From assembly GCA_027415455.1 (NCBI GenBank), contig DAIBSV010000003.1, forward strand, positions 1-43,198: a stretch of DNA of 43,198 bases. The letters are read 5' to 3'. Positions within the stretch are counted from its first letter, which is position 1. Each line of letters begins with the position of its first letter. The notes under the pieces are model-generated. The model saw only the letters and a program-made list of their open reading frames with translations, ran no database searches and was not told where the DNA came from. Made by a program: the position numbers and the translations under genes. This document shows positions 33,310 through 41,422 of this stretch, one piece after another. Source of the stretch: Nitrospirota bacterium (GTDB lineage: Bacteria > Nitrospirota_A > Leptospirillia > Leptospirillales > Leptospirillaceae).

Positions 33310-33403
33310 CTCCGGGCTCCTATCTTTTGAATGATGGATGAAAGTCCTCCCAAATATTCGGAGGCCACCATGTCCAAGGATATGAAATTCGATTGATTGG
33401 ATT

Positions 33404-33419
33404 TATGATCGTGATCATA
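33404..33419 (-). promoter_or_regulatory. TATGA-N6-TCATA operator, site 3
   Basis: TATGA tcgtga TCATA, extended by one matching base each side to the palindrome TTATGATC-GT-GATCATAA (33403-33420). TATCCT (33382-33377) lies 29.5-34.5 bp from the centre on the minus strand, the same geometry as site 2. It is upstream of the 36-residue membrane protein. Confidence 0.62.
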
Positions 33420-33442
33420 ATGGATCAAGAAAGCCGGATCTG

Positions 33443-33578
33443 AAGGAGGGAGAAGACCGCCTCCTTTGGCAGAGGCGAAGATAGATGACTGGTTCGAGAG
33501 CGCCAGAACGTTCGGGAAGACGGGAGAAAGAGGTCAGGCCAGCGGTCCGAAGGTTCTTTCATCGTCCGAACGATGAAA
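33443..33578. repeat. Two hairpins in a gene-free stretch
   Basis: AAGGAGG-10 nt-CCTCCTT (33443-33466) and the perfect 8-bp TTTCATCG-tccgaa-CGATGAAA (33557-33578) lie in the 429-bp gap 33310-33738. The gap also holds operator site 3 and the 33646-33677 hairpin. I see no convincing gene here; a small non-coding RNA is possible but unproven. Confidence 0.4.
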
Positions 33579-33645
33579 CATGACTGCAACTTTGGAGAGG
33601 CTTGGAGAGATGGCCTGAAAGCGGAAAGGGTGCACCCAAAGGAGG

Positions 33646-33677
33646 TCTTCCGGCGGTTCCGCCGATCCGCCGGAAGA
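33646..33677 (-). terminator. Strong hairpin after the Sel1-repeat gene
   Basis: TCTTCCGGCGG (33646-33656) and CCGCCGGAAGA (33667-33677) make a perfect 11-bp stem with a 10-nt loop, 62 bp past the Sel1-repeat gene's stop on the minus strand. There is no T-run directly after, but the stem is the most stable in the area. Confidence 0.5.
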
Positions 33678-33738
33678 TCGCGGGGACGCCTTGAGCGACA
33701 GGGAATTGCCCTTCACCCAGCTCCCGCTCCCTGAACGG

Positions 33739-34602
33739 TCAGGGCCGCAGAACCCACCGGTTCCAGCGGCTGCGGTACCGGGCCAGAAACTCCGTCTTTT
33801 TTTTCCATGCGCGGGTCTTTTCGGCATCGGTGAGGAGACTTCCGAGGCGATCGATGGCCTTATTGGCGGAGAGGTTTTTATCTTTTGCCAGCGAATACCA
33901 GAACCAGGCCTCGACGAGACTCTGTTTCATACCGCCCAAACCCTTCTCGGCAAAATATCCCAGGCGAGTGAAGGCATCGGGATTTCCGGCATCCCTGGCC
34001 GCCCGCAGATACCAGTAGGCCGCCTTTTCGAGATCTTTGGGAACCCCCTGCCCCGTTTCGTAGCGCTGTCCCAGCAAATCCTGGGATTCCCCATATCCAT
34101 GCGAACCCGCCCGCATGTACCAGCGGACCGCCATCCGGTCGTCCTTCGGGACCCCCTGTCCAACGGCGTAGCGGTCTCCAAGGGCATCCTCCGCCGGCGG
34201 ATATCCCGCCCGGGCCGCGCGCACCAGCCAGCGGACGGCCTTCCGGTCGTCGAGGGGAACCCCCCGTCCAATTTCATAGCGCTGGGAGAGAAGAAGCATC
34301 GCCGCAGGGTTCCCCGCCGCCGCGGCCTTACGGTACCAGAAAATCGCTTTTTCCAGATCATGGGGAGCGCCCTTCTGTCCATAGTCGTAGCGCATCCCGA
34401 TCTCGACCATGGCCGGCTTGTCGCCGGCGGCCGCCCTGGTGGCAATATTTCCGAACGACAGTCCTGTCAGAGGACGGCTCTCCCCGGAGGCGGGACGCAA
34501 AAACCCACCGATCGCGAGGGAAAGTACCAGAAGGAAGGAAATTGCCGTAAGGATTGTCGCAAAACGGCGTTTTGCAGAAATCATCCAAGATTTGTCCGTC
34601 AT
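33739..34602 (-). CDS. Exported or membrane-anchored Sel1-repeat protein
   Basis: A 287-residue protein. ATG 34602 is chosen, with GGGAGA six bases upstream; the long open frame before it has no start signal. An N-terminal hydrophobic helix (about 14-35) is a signal peptide or anchor. Five Sel1-like repeats of about 36 residues follow (pattern 'A...LG.RY..G.GVP.D..KAV.WY.RAA..G'), at roughly 55-235, forming an alpha solenoid for protein contacts. The last 50 residues are basic. Partners are unknown; such periplasmic proteins often act as adaptors in envelope or signalling complexes. Confidence 0.88.
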   Translation of the reverse strand: MTDKSWMISAKRRFATILTAISFLLVLSLAIGGFLRPASGESRPLTGLSFGNIATRAAAGDKPAMVEIGMRYDYGQKGAPHDLEKAIFWYRKAAAAGNPAAMLLLSQRYEIGRGVPLDDRKAVRWLVRAARAGYPPAEDALGDRYAVGQGVPKDDRMAVRWYMRAGSHGYGESQDLLGQRYETGQGVPKDLEKAAYWYLRAARDAGNPDAFTRLGYFAEKGLGGMKQSLVEAWFWYSLAKDKNLSANKAIDRLGSLLTDAEKTRAWKKKTEFLARYRSRWNRWVLRP

Positions 34603-34747
34603 GAGCATTCTCCCGGGAACCGCACGCGCTTGAGCAATCCGTTCCTGAAACCCCGGAACAGGCCTTTTCACATCTTCCCACGGGACCGATGCGAAATCAT
34701 CCCGACCACCGTGGAGCGATCCGTTTCCGGAGGAGTGCCTGCGTCCG

Positions 34748-35476
34748 TCAGGCCGGGCCGGACTCCATCTGGGAATAGAGAAAGATACCCGCGGCGACCG
34801 ACAGGTTGAGGCTCTGGACCTGTCCCCGCATGGGGAGGCGGATCCTCCAGTCGGCGAGATCGGAAACAGGGCGGGAGACCCCCTTCTCCTCCGAGCCCAC
34901 CACGAGGACGAACGGGCCGGGAAGCCGGCCCTGGGGCAGGGCTTCCCCCTTGAGGTCAAGGACGGCCACGCCGTACCCTTCCCTTTTCAGAAGACGCAGA
35001 CTCATCGCCAGATTGCCGACACGCACGAGCGGAAGCGTGAAAAGGGCCCCGGCCGAGGTCTTGGCGGCCACTCCGGAAAGAGGGGCGACGCGGCGTTTGG
35101 GAAGAAGGATTCCCGCCACGCCGGCGGCGTCGCAGGTACGTAGAAGGGCGCCGAGATTCCGGGGATCCTGGACGCCGTCCACCGCCACGAGGGGCCCGGG
35201 GAGCCCGGAAGGGCTGGCGTCGAGGAAATCCTCAATGGAAGGGAAGGTCCCGACCTCCTGGACCCGGGCGATCACCCCCTGGTGGGGGGAATCCCTGGGC
35301 GCCATCCGGTCCAGGGCCTGAGCCGGAAGGAAATCCAGGGGAATGCCGTTGGCGCGGGCGGTCCGGATGATCTCCCGACGGCGCGAATCGTGGTGATGGT
35401 CGTCCCGGAGATAAAGATGGACCACCTGTCCCGGCCGCCCCGAAAGAAGCTCCAGGACCGGATGGATCCCCCCCAC
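34748..35476 (-). CDS. rlmB: SpoU/TrmH-family rRNA 2'-O-methyltransferase (RlmB-like)
   Basis: A 242-residue SPOUT methyltransferase using S-adenosylmethionine, probably methylating G2251 of 23S rRNA. There is an N-terminal RNA-binding domain (about 1-85), then the three SPOUT motifs: 'DGVQDPRNLGALLRTCDAAG', 'VVGSEEKGVSR' and 'LPMRGQVQSLNLSVAAGI' (the knot). The GTG start at 35476 follows the cysS stop by 17 bp. Adjacent cysS-rlmB is a common arrangement. TrmH/other SpoU targets cannot be excluded. Confidence 0.92.
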   Translation of the reverse strand: MGGIHPVLELLSGRPGQVVHLYLRDDHHHDSRRREIIRTARANGIPLDFLPAQALDRMAPRDSPHQGVIARVQEVGTFPSIEDFLDASPSGLPGPLVAVDGVQDPRNLGALLRTCDAAGVAGILLPKRRVAPLSGVAAKTSAGALFTLPLVRVGNLAMSLRLLKREGYGVAVLDLKGEALPQGRLPGPFVLVVGSEEKGVSRPVSDLADWRIRLPMRGQVQSLNLSVAAGIFLYSQMESGPA

Positions 35477-35493
35477 CAGTCCCGACCCTTCGG

Positions 35494-36978
35494 TCAGATC
35501 CTCCGTATCCGTGGAGGCCCTCCCGGCTGATCTTCCAGCACAACGCCCGACTCCTTCAGACGATCCCGGATCGCATCAGCCTCCCGGAAGTCGCGATTTT
35601 TCCGGGCGCTCTCCCGGAGATCGACCAGACGCGCGATCTCTTCCCCGGAGAGTCCGGCACCGGTCGGAGCCCCCGACTCCCGAAGCCCCCCCACCCACCG
35701 GGAGGACGGAACCTGGAGAAGACCCATCGTCCGTCCGGCCAGATCGAACAGGGAACGAATGGCCCGGGGGTCGACAGGGGGAGTTCCTGCACCGCCTCCG
35801 GCCAGCCAGGGGTTGATCCGGCTCTTCGCCGCATGAAGAACGGAGAGGGCCACCGGGGTGTCAAGGTCCGCGGAAAACGCCTCCAGGAAAGCCGGTGCGA
35901 ACTCCCGATCAGCCTCCCCCTCCCCGGGGAATGCTCCGAACTGCTCCTCGAGGAGGGAGCGGCACTGATAGAGACCGTCCAGGGCCAGCTTGGCCGCAGA
36001 CAGGGCCTGGTCGGTAAAGTCGACGGGCGAGCGGTAATGGGTGGAGAGGAAGAAATAGCGGAGCCACTCCCGGGTCACCTCCTCCGGATAGGGAGACTCC
36101 TCGAAGAAGCTCCGGATCTGTCGGGTGTTGCCCAGGGACTTGGACATCTTCGTCTCCCGGGTGGTGACAAATCCGTTGTGCATCCATGTCCGGACGAAGG
36201 TCACACCGGTCGCGGCCTCGCTCTGGGCCCGCTCGTTTTCGTGGTGGGGAAAGAGCAGGTCCATCCCTCCCCCGTGCAGGTCGAGGGTCGGCCCCAGATA
36301 ATGGAGGCTCATCGCCGAGCATTCGATATGCCACCCCGGCCGTCCGGCCCCGAAGGGGGAGGGATAGGAAGGCTCCCCCTCCTTCGCGCCCTTCCAGAGG
36401 ACAAAGTCGAGGGGATCCTCCTTTGCCTCTCCCGGCTCGACCCGGGCGCCCGAACGGAGATCCTCCAGAATCTGGTGGGACAGTTCTCCATATCCGGCAA
36501 ACTTCCGAACACGGAAATAAACGTCCCCCCCTGCCTGGTAGGCCGCTCCCCGGGCCAAAAGGCGCTCGATCAGCGCGATCATCCCCCCCAGGAATTCCGT
36601 AGCCCTGGGTTCGGCCATGGGAGAGAGGATCCCCAGCCGCTCCATGTCCCGGTGGAAGGAGTCGATGTAGCGGGCTGTGATCGTCCCGATGGGGACCCCG
36701 GCCTCCCGGGCCTTCCGGATGATCTTGTCGTCGATATCGGTGATGTTCCTCACATAGCGCACCCGGTCCCCGGTCTCCCGAAAATAGCGGTGGAGGGTGT
36801 CAAAGACCATCTGGCTCCGGGCATGCCCGAGATGGCAGTCGTCGTAGACGGTCACTCCGCAGACGTACATGCGGACCTCCCCCGGAGTCTGTGGGACGAA
36901 GGGTTCGACCTGGCGCGTCAGGGAATTGTAGAGACGGAGGGCGGAGGAGGCCATGGGGAGATCGCTCACGACGCTCAC
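35494..36978 (-). CDS. cysS: Cysteinyl-tRNA synthetase
   Basis: A 494-residue class I tRNA synthetase that charges tRNA-Cys. The HIGH motif appears as CHLGHARS, and KMSKS is intact ('ETKMSKSLGNT'). Zinc-ligand residues are visible in 'YVCGVTVYD', 'WHIECSAMS' and 'FPHHENE'. The DALR-type anticodon domain follows, with a C-terminal 'ARKNRDFREADAIRDRL' segment typical of CysRS. The GTG start at 36978 overlaps the surE stop (GTGA); ATG 36954 is an alternative. Confidence 0.97.
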   Translation of the reverse strand: MSVVSDLPMASSALRLYNSLTRQVEPFVPQTPGEVRMYVCGVTVYDDCHLGHARSQMVFDTLHRYFRETGDRVRYVRNITDIDDKIIRKAREAGVPIGTITARYIDSFHRDMERLGILSPMAEPRATEFLGGMIALIERLLARGAAYQAGGDVYFRVRKFAGYGELSHQILEDLRSGARVEPGEAKEDPLDFVLWKGAKEGEPSYPSPFGAGRPGWHIECSAMSLHYLGPTLDLHGGGMDLLFPHHENERAQSEAATGVTFVRTWMHNGFVTTRETKMSKSLGNTRQIRSFFEESPYPEEVTREWLRYFFLSTHYRSPVDFTDQALSAAKLALDGLYQCRSLLEEQFGAFPGEGEADREFAPAFLEAFSADLDTPVALSVLHAAKSRINPWLAGGGAGTPPVDPRAIRSLFDLAGRTMGLLQVPSSRWVGGLRESGAPTGAGLSGEEIARLVDLRESARKNRDFREADAIRDRLKESGVVLEDQPGGPPRIRRI

Positions 36979-37811
36979 GAAGAAAGGGGATGGGCACCCA
37001 GCCCATGGACAGGACCCGGGACCCCGGAGGGATCCGCCTCGGATTCCCAGGACTGGTAGCGGGACAGGGACGGATAATGGGTCAGGTCAAGGTGGAGAGG
37101 CGTCACCGAAACAAACCCGTGGTCGACTGCGTGAAGGTCGGACTGGGGATCCGGCTCGTAGTCCTTGGGGGAGAGGCCGATCCAGTAGTAGGGACGCCCC
37201 CGGGGATCCTCTTTGCGGATGATGTCCCCCGATCCGAAGACCCGTTTGCCGAGCCGGGTTACGCGGATCCCTGAAATCCCGGAAACCGGCCTGTCGGGAA
37301 TGTTCACGGAGAACAGGATCGAGGGAGAGGGAGGGGCCGCCATCAGGCGCTCCACCAGGAGACGGACATAGTGACGCGCGGTTTCGAATGCCAGGGGAAG
37401 GGATGGGTCCTCGGGAACGGTCAGGGAAAAGGCCATGGAGGGAACGCCCAGGATCGACCCCTCGAAGGCCGCGGAGACCGTTCCCGAATAGGTCACGTCA
37501 TCGGCCATGTTCGCTCCGTGGTTGATCCCCGAGAGGAGAAAGTCGGGCTTCCGGGGAAGGATCGTGAAGATGGCAAGGTTCACGCAGTCGGTCGGAGTCC
37601 CGGAAACGGCATAATGGCGGGGAGATCTTTCGGTGATCCGGAGGGGCTTGTGGAGCGTCAGGGCGTGGGAGGCCGCCGAACGCTCGGTTTCGGGGGCCAC
37701 CACATAAAGCTCCCCCATCTCCCGGACCGCTTCTTCCAGAACCGCGATCCCCCGGGAGTCGATGCCGTCGTCGTTGGAAAGAAGAATCAGGGGACGGATA
37801 TCAGGATTCAT
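36975..37811 (-). CDS. surE: 5'/3'-nucleotidase SurE
   Basis: A 278-residue metal-dependent nucleotidase acting on nucleoside monophosphates. The metal site is in 'LLSNDDGIDSRGI'; other signatures are 'APETERSAASHALTL', 'GTPTDCVNLAI', 'SGINHGANMADDVTYSGTVSAAFEG' and 'TDLHAV'-like C-terminal sequence. ATG 37811 has a poor ribosome-binding site. It is followed without a gap by cysS. The C-terminus is about 20 residues longer than average. The 190-bp gap upstream contains a perfect palindrome CTTTCGGCCGAAAG (37883-37896) and no gene. Confidence 0.95.
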   Translation of the reverse strand: MNPDIRPLILLSNDDGIDSRGIAVLEEAVREMGELYVVAPETERSAASHALTLHKPLRITERSPRHYAVSGTPTDCVNLAIFTILPRKPDFLLSGINHGANMADDVTYSGTVSAAFEGSILGVPSMAFSLTVPEDPSLPLAFETARHYVRLLVERLMAAPPSPSILFSVNIPDRPVSGISGIRVTRLGKRVFGSGDIIRKEDPRGRPYYWIGLSPKDYEPDPQSDLHAVDHGFVSVTPLHLDLTHYPSLSRYQSWESEADPSGVPGPVHGLGAHPLSS

Positions 37812-37998
37812 CGGGAGGATTCGCCGAAAGCGATTCGAAGAAAGGAGCGCGGGACATCAGAAAAAAGACCACCAGGAAAGTCCTTTCGGCCGAAAGCCAA
37901 GGTGACGGGACAGGGAAAAGAGATCCCATGTTCCGGCCATTGACCATCGCCACACAGAAGACCGGGAGAACATATGCCGTAGGTCGGGGGCAACAATT

Positions 37999-38075
37999 TG
38001 GTCGGGGCGAAAGGATTTGAACCTTCGACCACTCCCACCCCAAGGGAGTGCGCTACCAGGCTGCGCCACGCCCCG
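37999..38075 (-). tRNA. tRNA-Pro (anticodon GGG)
   Basis: A complete cloverleaf on the minus strand: acceptor stem CGGGGCG/CGCCCCG, D-arm GCGC-AGCCTGGTA-GCGC, anticodon stem CTCCC/GGGAG with loop TTGGGGT (anticodon GGG at 38041-38039), and T-arm GAAGG-TTCAAAT-CCTTT. Discriminator A and the CCA end are encoded (38002-37999). It reads proline codons CCC and CCT. It lies between merR and surE on the same strand and may be processed from their transcript. Confidence 0.97.
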
Positions 38076-38107
38076 ATTGACAGAAATAATACCGGATCCC
38101 CTTTTTA

Positions 38108-38437
38108 TCAGGAGATTTCACGGTCATTGGCGGAGAGAATTGCCAGACCCTTGCGGACCTCCAGAAGCAACGTCTCGACAGTGGGGGCATCGAGAGCCGG
38201 AGGACGCTTTTCCAGAATATTCCGAGCGCTCGGTACGGACCGGCCTTCATTCCTCAGAAGTTCGATGATGCGCGTGAGGAAACTCAGGTCGGCCTCCGAA
38301 TACTCCCGGTGTCCCCCCTTCGTCTTGGAGGGAGCCAGCATGGGAAAGGCTTTTTCCCAGGAACGGAGGGTCGTTACCGGAACGCCGAGCAACGCGGATG
38401 CTTCACCGATCTTGTATTTCCGGCCGGACAGCGCCAA
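38108..38437 (-). CDS. MerR-family DNA-binding protein
   Basis: About 109 residues beginning with a TTG at 38437, chosen because GGAGAG lies a few bases upstream and it leaves 50 bp after the ihfA stop; the frame is open further upstream. The winged helix reads '[25 protein letters not shown]' then '[25 protein letters not shown]', the MerR DNA-binding domain. A short dimerisation helix follows, with no cysteine-rich metal site or large effector domain. A small MerR gene after ihfA is a recurrent arrangement in several phyla; its targets are unknown. Confidence 0.85.
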   Translation of the reverse strand: MALSGRKYKIGEASALLGVPVTTLRSWEKAFPMLAPSKTKGGHREYSEADLSFLTRIIELLRNEGRSVPSARNILEKRPPALDAPTVETLLLEVRKGLAILSANDREIS

Positions 38438-38489
38438 CGTCAGTCTCTCCGACTGCTTTCCGAAGAGGAAAGATCTCCCGAAAGCGGAA

Positions 38490-38810
38490 TCAAACGGACT
38501 TTTTGCGGGACGAAGAGGTCTTCTTCGGAGCCTCTTCCTCTCCCCAGAAATGGCGCGTGGGCCGGAAGACAACCACCCGGTGGCTCTTGATGAGAAGGGG
38601 CTCCCCCGTCTTGGGATTGCGACCGAGCCGGTCTTCGCGCTTTCGGACTTCGAAGGTTCCGAAGCCGGTCAGCTTCACGGATTCACCCGAAAGAACCGCC
38701 TGGGTGATCTCTTCGATCACGAAATCCAGGGCCTCGCGCACAGTCTTCCGGGGAAGACCCGCCCCTCCCCCATGATTTCGCGTATACTCGACGATATCGG
38801 TACGATTCAA
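38490..38810 (-). CDS. ihfA: HU/IHF-family DNA-bending protein (IHF alpha-like)
   Basis: A 106-residue nucleoid protein. The TTG start at 38810 has a strong AAGGAGG six bases upstream. The DNA-binding arm carries 'GFGTFEVRKREDRLGRNPKTGEPLLI', the HU/IHF signature with the Pro that intercalates DNA. The C-terminus is a Lys/Ser-rich tail of about 18 residues beyond the core. The position ahead of merR favours IHF alpha over HU. It is driven by a near-consensus promoter at 38837-38865. Confidence 0.92.
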   Translation of the reverse strand: MNRTDIVEYTRNHGGGAGLPRKTVREALDFVIEEITQAVLSGESVKLTGFGTFEVRKREDRLGRNPKTGEPLLIKSHRVVVFRPTRHFWGEEEAPKKTSSSRKKSV

Positions 38811-38836
38811 TGGAAACCTCCTTATTTCGGATGATA

Positions 38837-38865
38837 ATGATACGAAGAAGTGCCGGACATGTCAA
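38837..38865 (-). promoter_or_regulatory. Near-consensus sigma70 promoter of ihfA
   Basis: On the minus strand TTGACA (38865-38860, six of six), a 17-bp spacer and TATCAT (38842-38837, five of six) end 26 bp before the start codon. It is the best promoter match in the window and may drive ihfA, merR, tRNA-Pro, surE, cysS and rlmB. Confidence 0.75.
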
Positions 38866-38935
38866 CCGTTTTTTCGGAACAGGGTCCTGGTTGATCCGTT
38901 TTGACCCGATAGCAACAGGGGAAACGTCCACAAGA

Positions 38936-38949
38936 CCGGTCGCGACCGG
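38936..38949 (-). terminator. Palindrome downstream of lpxA
   Basis: The 14-bp perfect palindrome CCGGTCGCGACCGG (stem CCGGT/ACCGG with a CGCG loop) lies 70 bp after the lpxA stop and before the ihfA promoter. It may end the aPGM-lysC-cimA-lpxA transcript; there is no T-run. Confidence 0.35.
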
Positions 38950-39018
38950 GTCGTTCGTCACCTGGAGCGGGCCGCTCTTCCAACGGAACTCATGCCAGGG
39001 ATCGGAAACCCGCCCCCT

Positions 39019-39837
39019 TCAAAGTCCTTCTTCCTCGGACTCCGCCACCGGCCGGTTCCGGTCCGGACGCCCGGGGAAACAGATTCCCCGCCGGCTTTCC
39101 AGAACGAAGTCGATGATCTCTCCGATCTCGGCCGAGGGACGTTCGAGGGAAGCGAGTCTCTCCCGGTCGAGGGTCCCGGACAGGAGATACTTCCGGTAGA
39201 AGGCCGCGATCCCGGCGATTTCCTCCCGGGAAAATCCCGCCCGCCGGAGTCCGACCCTGTTGATCGTGCGAAGAGTGTGCGTCCCGTCCATGATGGCGAA
39301 GGGTGGAACGTCCCGGCTCGTGCGGGACCCTCCCCGCAAGAGGGCCAGGCGCCCGATCCGGATGAACTGATGGACCAGGACGCCCCCGGAAAGAAAAGCC
39401 CCGGCCCCCACCGAGACATGTCCGGCGAGAAGAACCCCGTTGGCGAGGATCGCCCGGTCCCCTACATGGCAGTTGTGTGCGACATGGCTTCCGGCCATAA
39501 GAAGGGTCCCGCTCCCGATCCACGTCCGGGAATGCTCCTTCGTCCCCCGGTGGATGGTCACATATTCTCGGATCTCGTTTCCGTCCCCGATCACCGTCTC
39601 CGAACCCCCCCCGGAAAAGGAGTGGTCCTGGGGCTCATGGCCGATGATGGCCCCCATGTGGATCCGGTTCCGCACTCCTATTGTCACATGGGGACCGATC
39701 GAGACCCGTTCCATGAGCACGGTCCCGGCCCCGATCCGGGAGGGTCCGCGGAGGACGCAGAAAGGGCCAACCCGGACGCCCTCTTCCAGTTCGACGGTGG
39801 ATTCGATGACTGCCGATGGGTGGATCTCAGGCTTCAA
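39019..39837 (-). CDS. lpxA: UDP-N-acetylglucosamine acyltransferase
   Basis: A 272-residue enzyme for the first step of lipid A synthesis: transfer of a hydroxyacyl chain from ACP to UDP-GlcNAc. The left-handed beta-helix hexapeptide repeats (I/L/V-G-x4) run through the first 190 residues; 'MAGSHVAHNCHVGDRAILANGV' holds the catalytic His, and 'SGGVLVHQFIRIGRLALLRGGS' and 'DVPPFAIMDG' complete the LpxA pattern. ATG 39837 overlaps the cimA end by 11 bp. Unlike many genomes, lpxD, fabZ and lpxB are not adjacent; coupling to amino acid genes is notable. The C-terminal tail is about 20 residues longer than usual. Confidence 0.95.
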   Translation of the reverse strand: MKPEIHPSAVIESTVELEEGVRVGPFCVLRGPSRIGAGTVLMERVSIGPHVTIGVRNRIHMGAIIGHEPQDHSFSGGGSETVIGDGNEIREYVTIHRGTKEHSRTWIGSGTLLMAGSHVAHNCHVGDRAILANGVLLAGHVSVGAGAFLSGGVLVHQFIRIGRLALLRGGSRTSRDVPPFAIMDGTHTLRTINRVGLRRAGFSREEIAGIAAFYRKYLLSGTLDRERLASLERPSAEIGEIIDFVLESRRGICFPGRPDRNRPVAESEEEGL

Positions 39838-41422
39838 GCCGGCGCGCCTCCGAGGTCAGAAGATAGTATTCGATGCTATCCTTAAGCGCCAGGAGACTCG
39901 CTTCGATGACGTTTTCCGAGACCCCGACCGTGCCCCATTTTCTGTGTCCGTCGGAAGATTCGATCAGAACACGGACACGGGAGGCCGTTCCCGCGCTCCC
40001 GGAGAGCACCCGCACCTTGTAGTCGAGGAGAACGATGTGCCGCACCTCCGGATAGAAGGTCCCGAGAGCTTTCCGGAGGGCGTTGTCGAGCGCGTTGACT
40101 GGACCGTTCCCGAGGGCGGCGGTGTGCTCGAAGGAGGAGCCGACCCGGATCCGGACCGTCGCCTCGGCGTATCCGGAGGCCGGGTCCGCCCCCTTTCCCA
40201 TCCCGATCCGGAAAAAATCGAGAGAGAAGTAGGGCTTAAACGAGGCCACGGCCTGACGCATGAGGAGCTCGAAGGAGGCCTCAGCCCCCTCGAACTGGTA
40301 CCCGGCGAACTCCATCTCCTTGAGCCGTGAAAGAAGGGACGAAAGGTGCCGGTCCCCGTCCTCGATCGTCAGCCCGTACTGGCGGGCCTTCTCCACGAGG
40401 TTCGATCGACCTGCCTGTTCGGAGAGAAGGATCCGCTGACGGTTGCCCACCGACTCCGGAACGATATGCTCGTAGGCTCTCGAGACCTTGCGAACGGCAT
40501 GGACATGCACCCCGGCCTTGTGGGCGAAAGCCGAATCCCCCACATAGGGCAGGTTTTTCGGAAGGGGCCGGTTGGCCAGCTCGAAGACAAAGGCGGCGGC
40601 GTCCCGAAGACGGGCAAGGGACTCTTTTCCGACCACGGGGAAGCCCATCTTTAAGGCGAGGGTGGGAATAAGCGAGACCAGGTTCGCGTTTCCGCAGCGC
40701 TCCCCGATCCCTCCGATGGTTCCATGGATCTGGCGGGCCCCCGCCGAGACGGCCGCCAGGGAATTGGCGACGGCGAGCTCTGCGTCATTGTGGGCATGGA
40801 TTCCGAGACGGCCTCCCAGAAGGGCCGCCGCCTGAAGGGTCGCCTGCTCGATCTGCCAGGGCAGACTTCCCCCGTTGGTGTCGCAGAGGACGACCCAGTC
40901 GGCCCCCGCCGTTTTCGCCGCCTCCACCGTTTTGAGGGCGAACTCCGCATCCTCCCCGTAGCCGTCAAAAAAATGTTCGGCGTCGTAGACGACCTCCTTG
41001 CCGTGCTGCTTGAGGTAGTCCACCGTCTCCGCGATCATGGCGAGATTCTGCTCCTCGGAAAGTCCGAGAATCTCCCGCACATGGAGGCGCCAGGATTTTC
41101 CGAAGATCGTCACGACAGGCGTGCCCGCAGCCAGAAGATCCCGGACAACCGGATCGTCGGACATCCGGTTTCCGGCCTTCCGGGTGCTTCCGAAAGCCGC
41201 GATCCGCGCGTTGACGAGAGGAATCTCACGGACCCGCGCGAAAAACTCCTGGTCCTTCGGGTTGGCGCCGGGCCAGCCCCCTTCGATGTAACCGACGCCC
41301 AGGGCGTCCAGATGGGAGACGATCCGAAGCTTGTCCTCGAGCGTGAAGGAGATATCCTCCATCTGGGACCCATCCCGAAGGGTGGTGTCGTAAAGCGAGA
41401 CCTGGCCGGCCAGGCTATCCAC
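39827..41422 (-). CDS. cimA: Citramalate synthase
   Basis: A 531-residue enzyme that joins acetyl-CoA and pyruvate to (R)-citramalate, opening the threonine-independent route to isoleucine. The catalytic domain begins '[13 protein letters not shown]'; metal ligands lie in '[11 protein letters not shown]' and '[15 protein letters not shown]'. The C-terminal LeuA-type allosteric domain ('[29 protein letters not shown]') would sense isoleucine. Full length and motif order match the long CimA family rather than LeuA. I chose GTG 41422, which overlaps the lysC stop region; the frame stays open to GTG 41476. Confidence 0.94.
   Translation of the reverse strand: MDSLAGQVSLYDTTLRDGSQMEDISFTLEDKLRIVSHLDALGVGYIEGGWPGANPKDQEFFARVREIPLVNARIAAFGSTRKAGNRMSDDPVVRDLLAAGTPVVTIFGKSWRLHVREILGLSEEQNLAMIAETVDYLKQHGKEVVYDAEHFFDGYGEDAEFALKTVEAAKTAGADWVVLCDTNGGSLPWQIEQATLQAAALLGGRLGIHAHNDAELAVANSLAAVSAGARQIHGTIGGIGERCGNANLVSLIPTLALKMGFPVVGKESLARLRDAAAFVFELANRPLPKNLPYVGDSAFAHKAGVHVHAVRKVSRAYEHIVPESVGNRQRILLSEQAGRSNLVEKARQYGLTIEDGDRHLSSLLSRLKEMEFAGYQFEGAEASFELLMRQAVASFKPYFSLDFFRIGMGKGADPASGYAEATVRIRVGSSFEHTAALGNGPVNALDNALRKALGTFYPEVRHIVLLDYKVRVLSGSAGTASRVRVLIESSDGHRKWGTVGVSENVIEASLLALKDSIEYYLLTSEARRLEA

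Noticed and set aside
33485..33576. A small plus-strand frame (about 30 codons) in the 33.4-33.7 kb gap
   Set aside because: The product is Arg-rich with no ribosome-binding site and overlaps a hairpin; coding is unlikely.
37801..38069. Short minus-strand open frames across the tRNA-Pro region
   Set aside because: They run through a complete tRNA and lack ribosome-binding sites or domain content.
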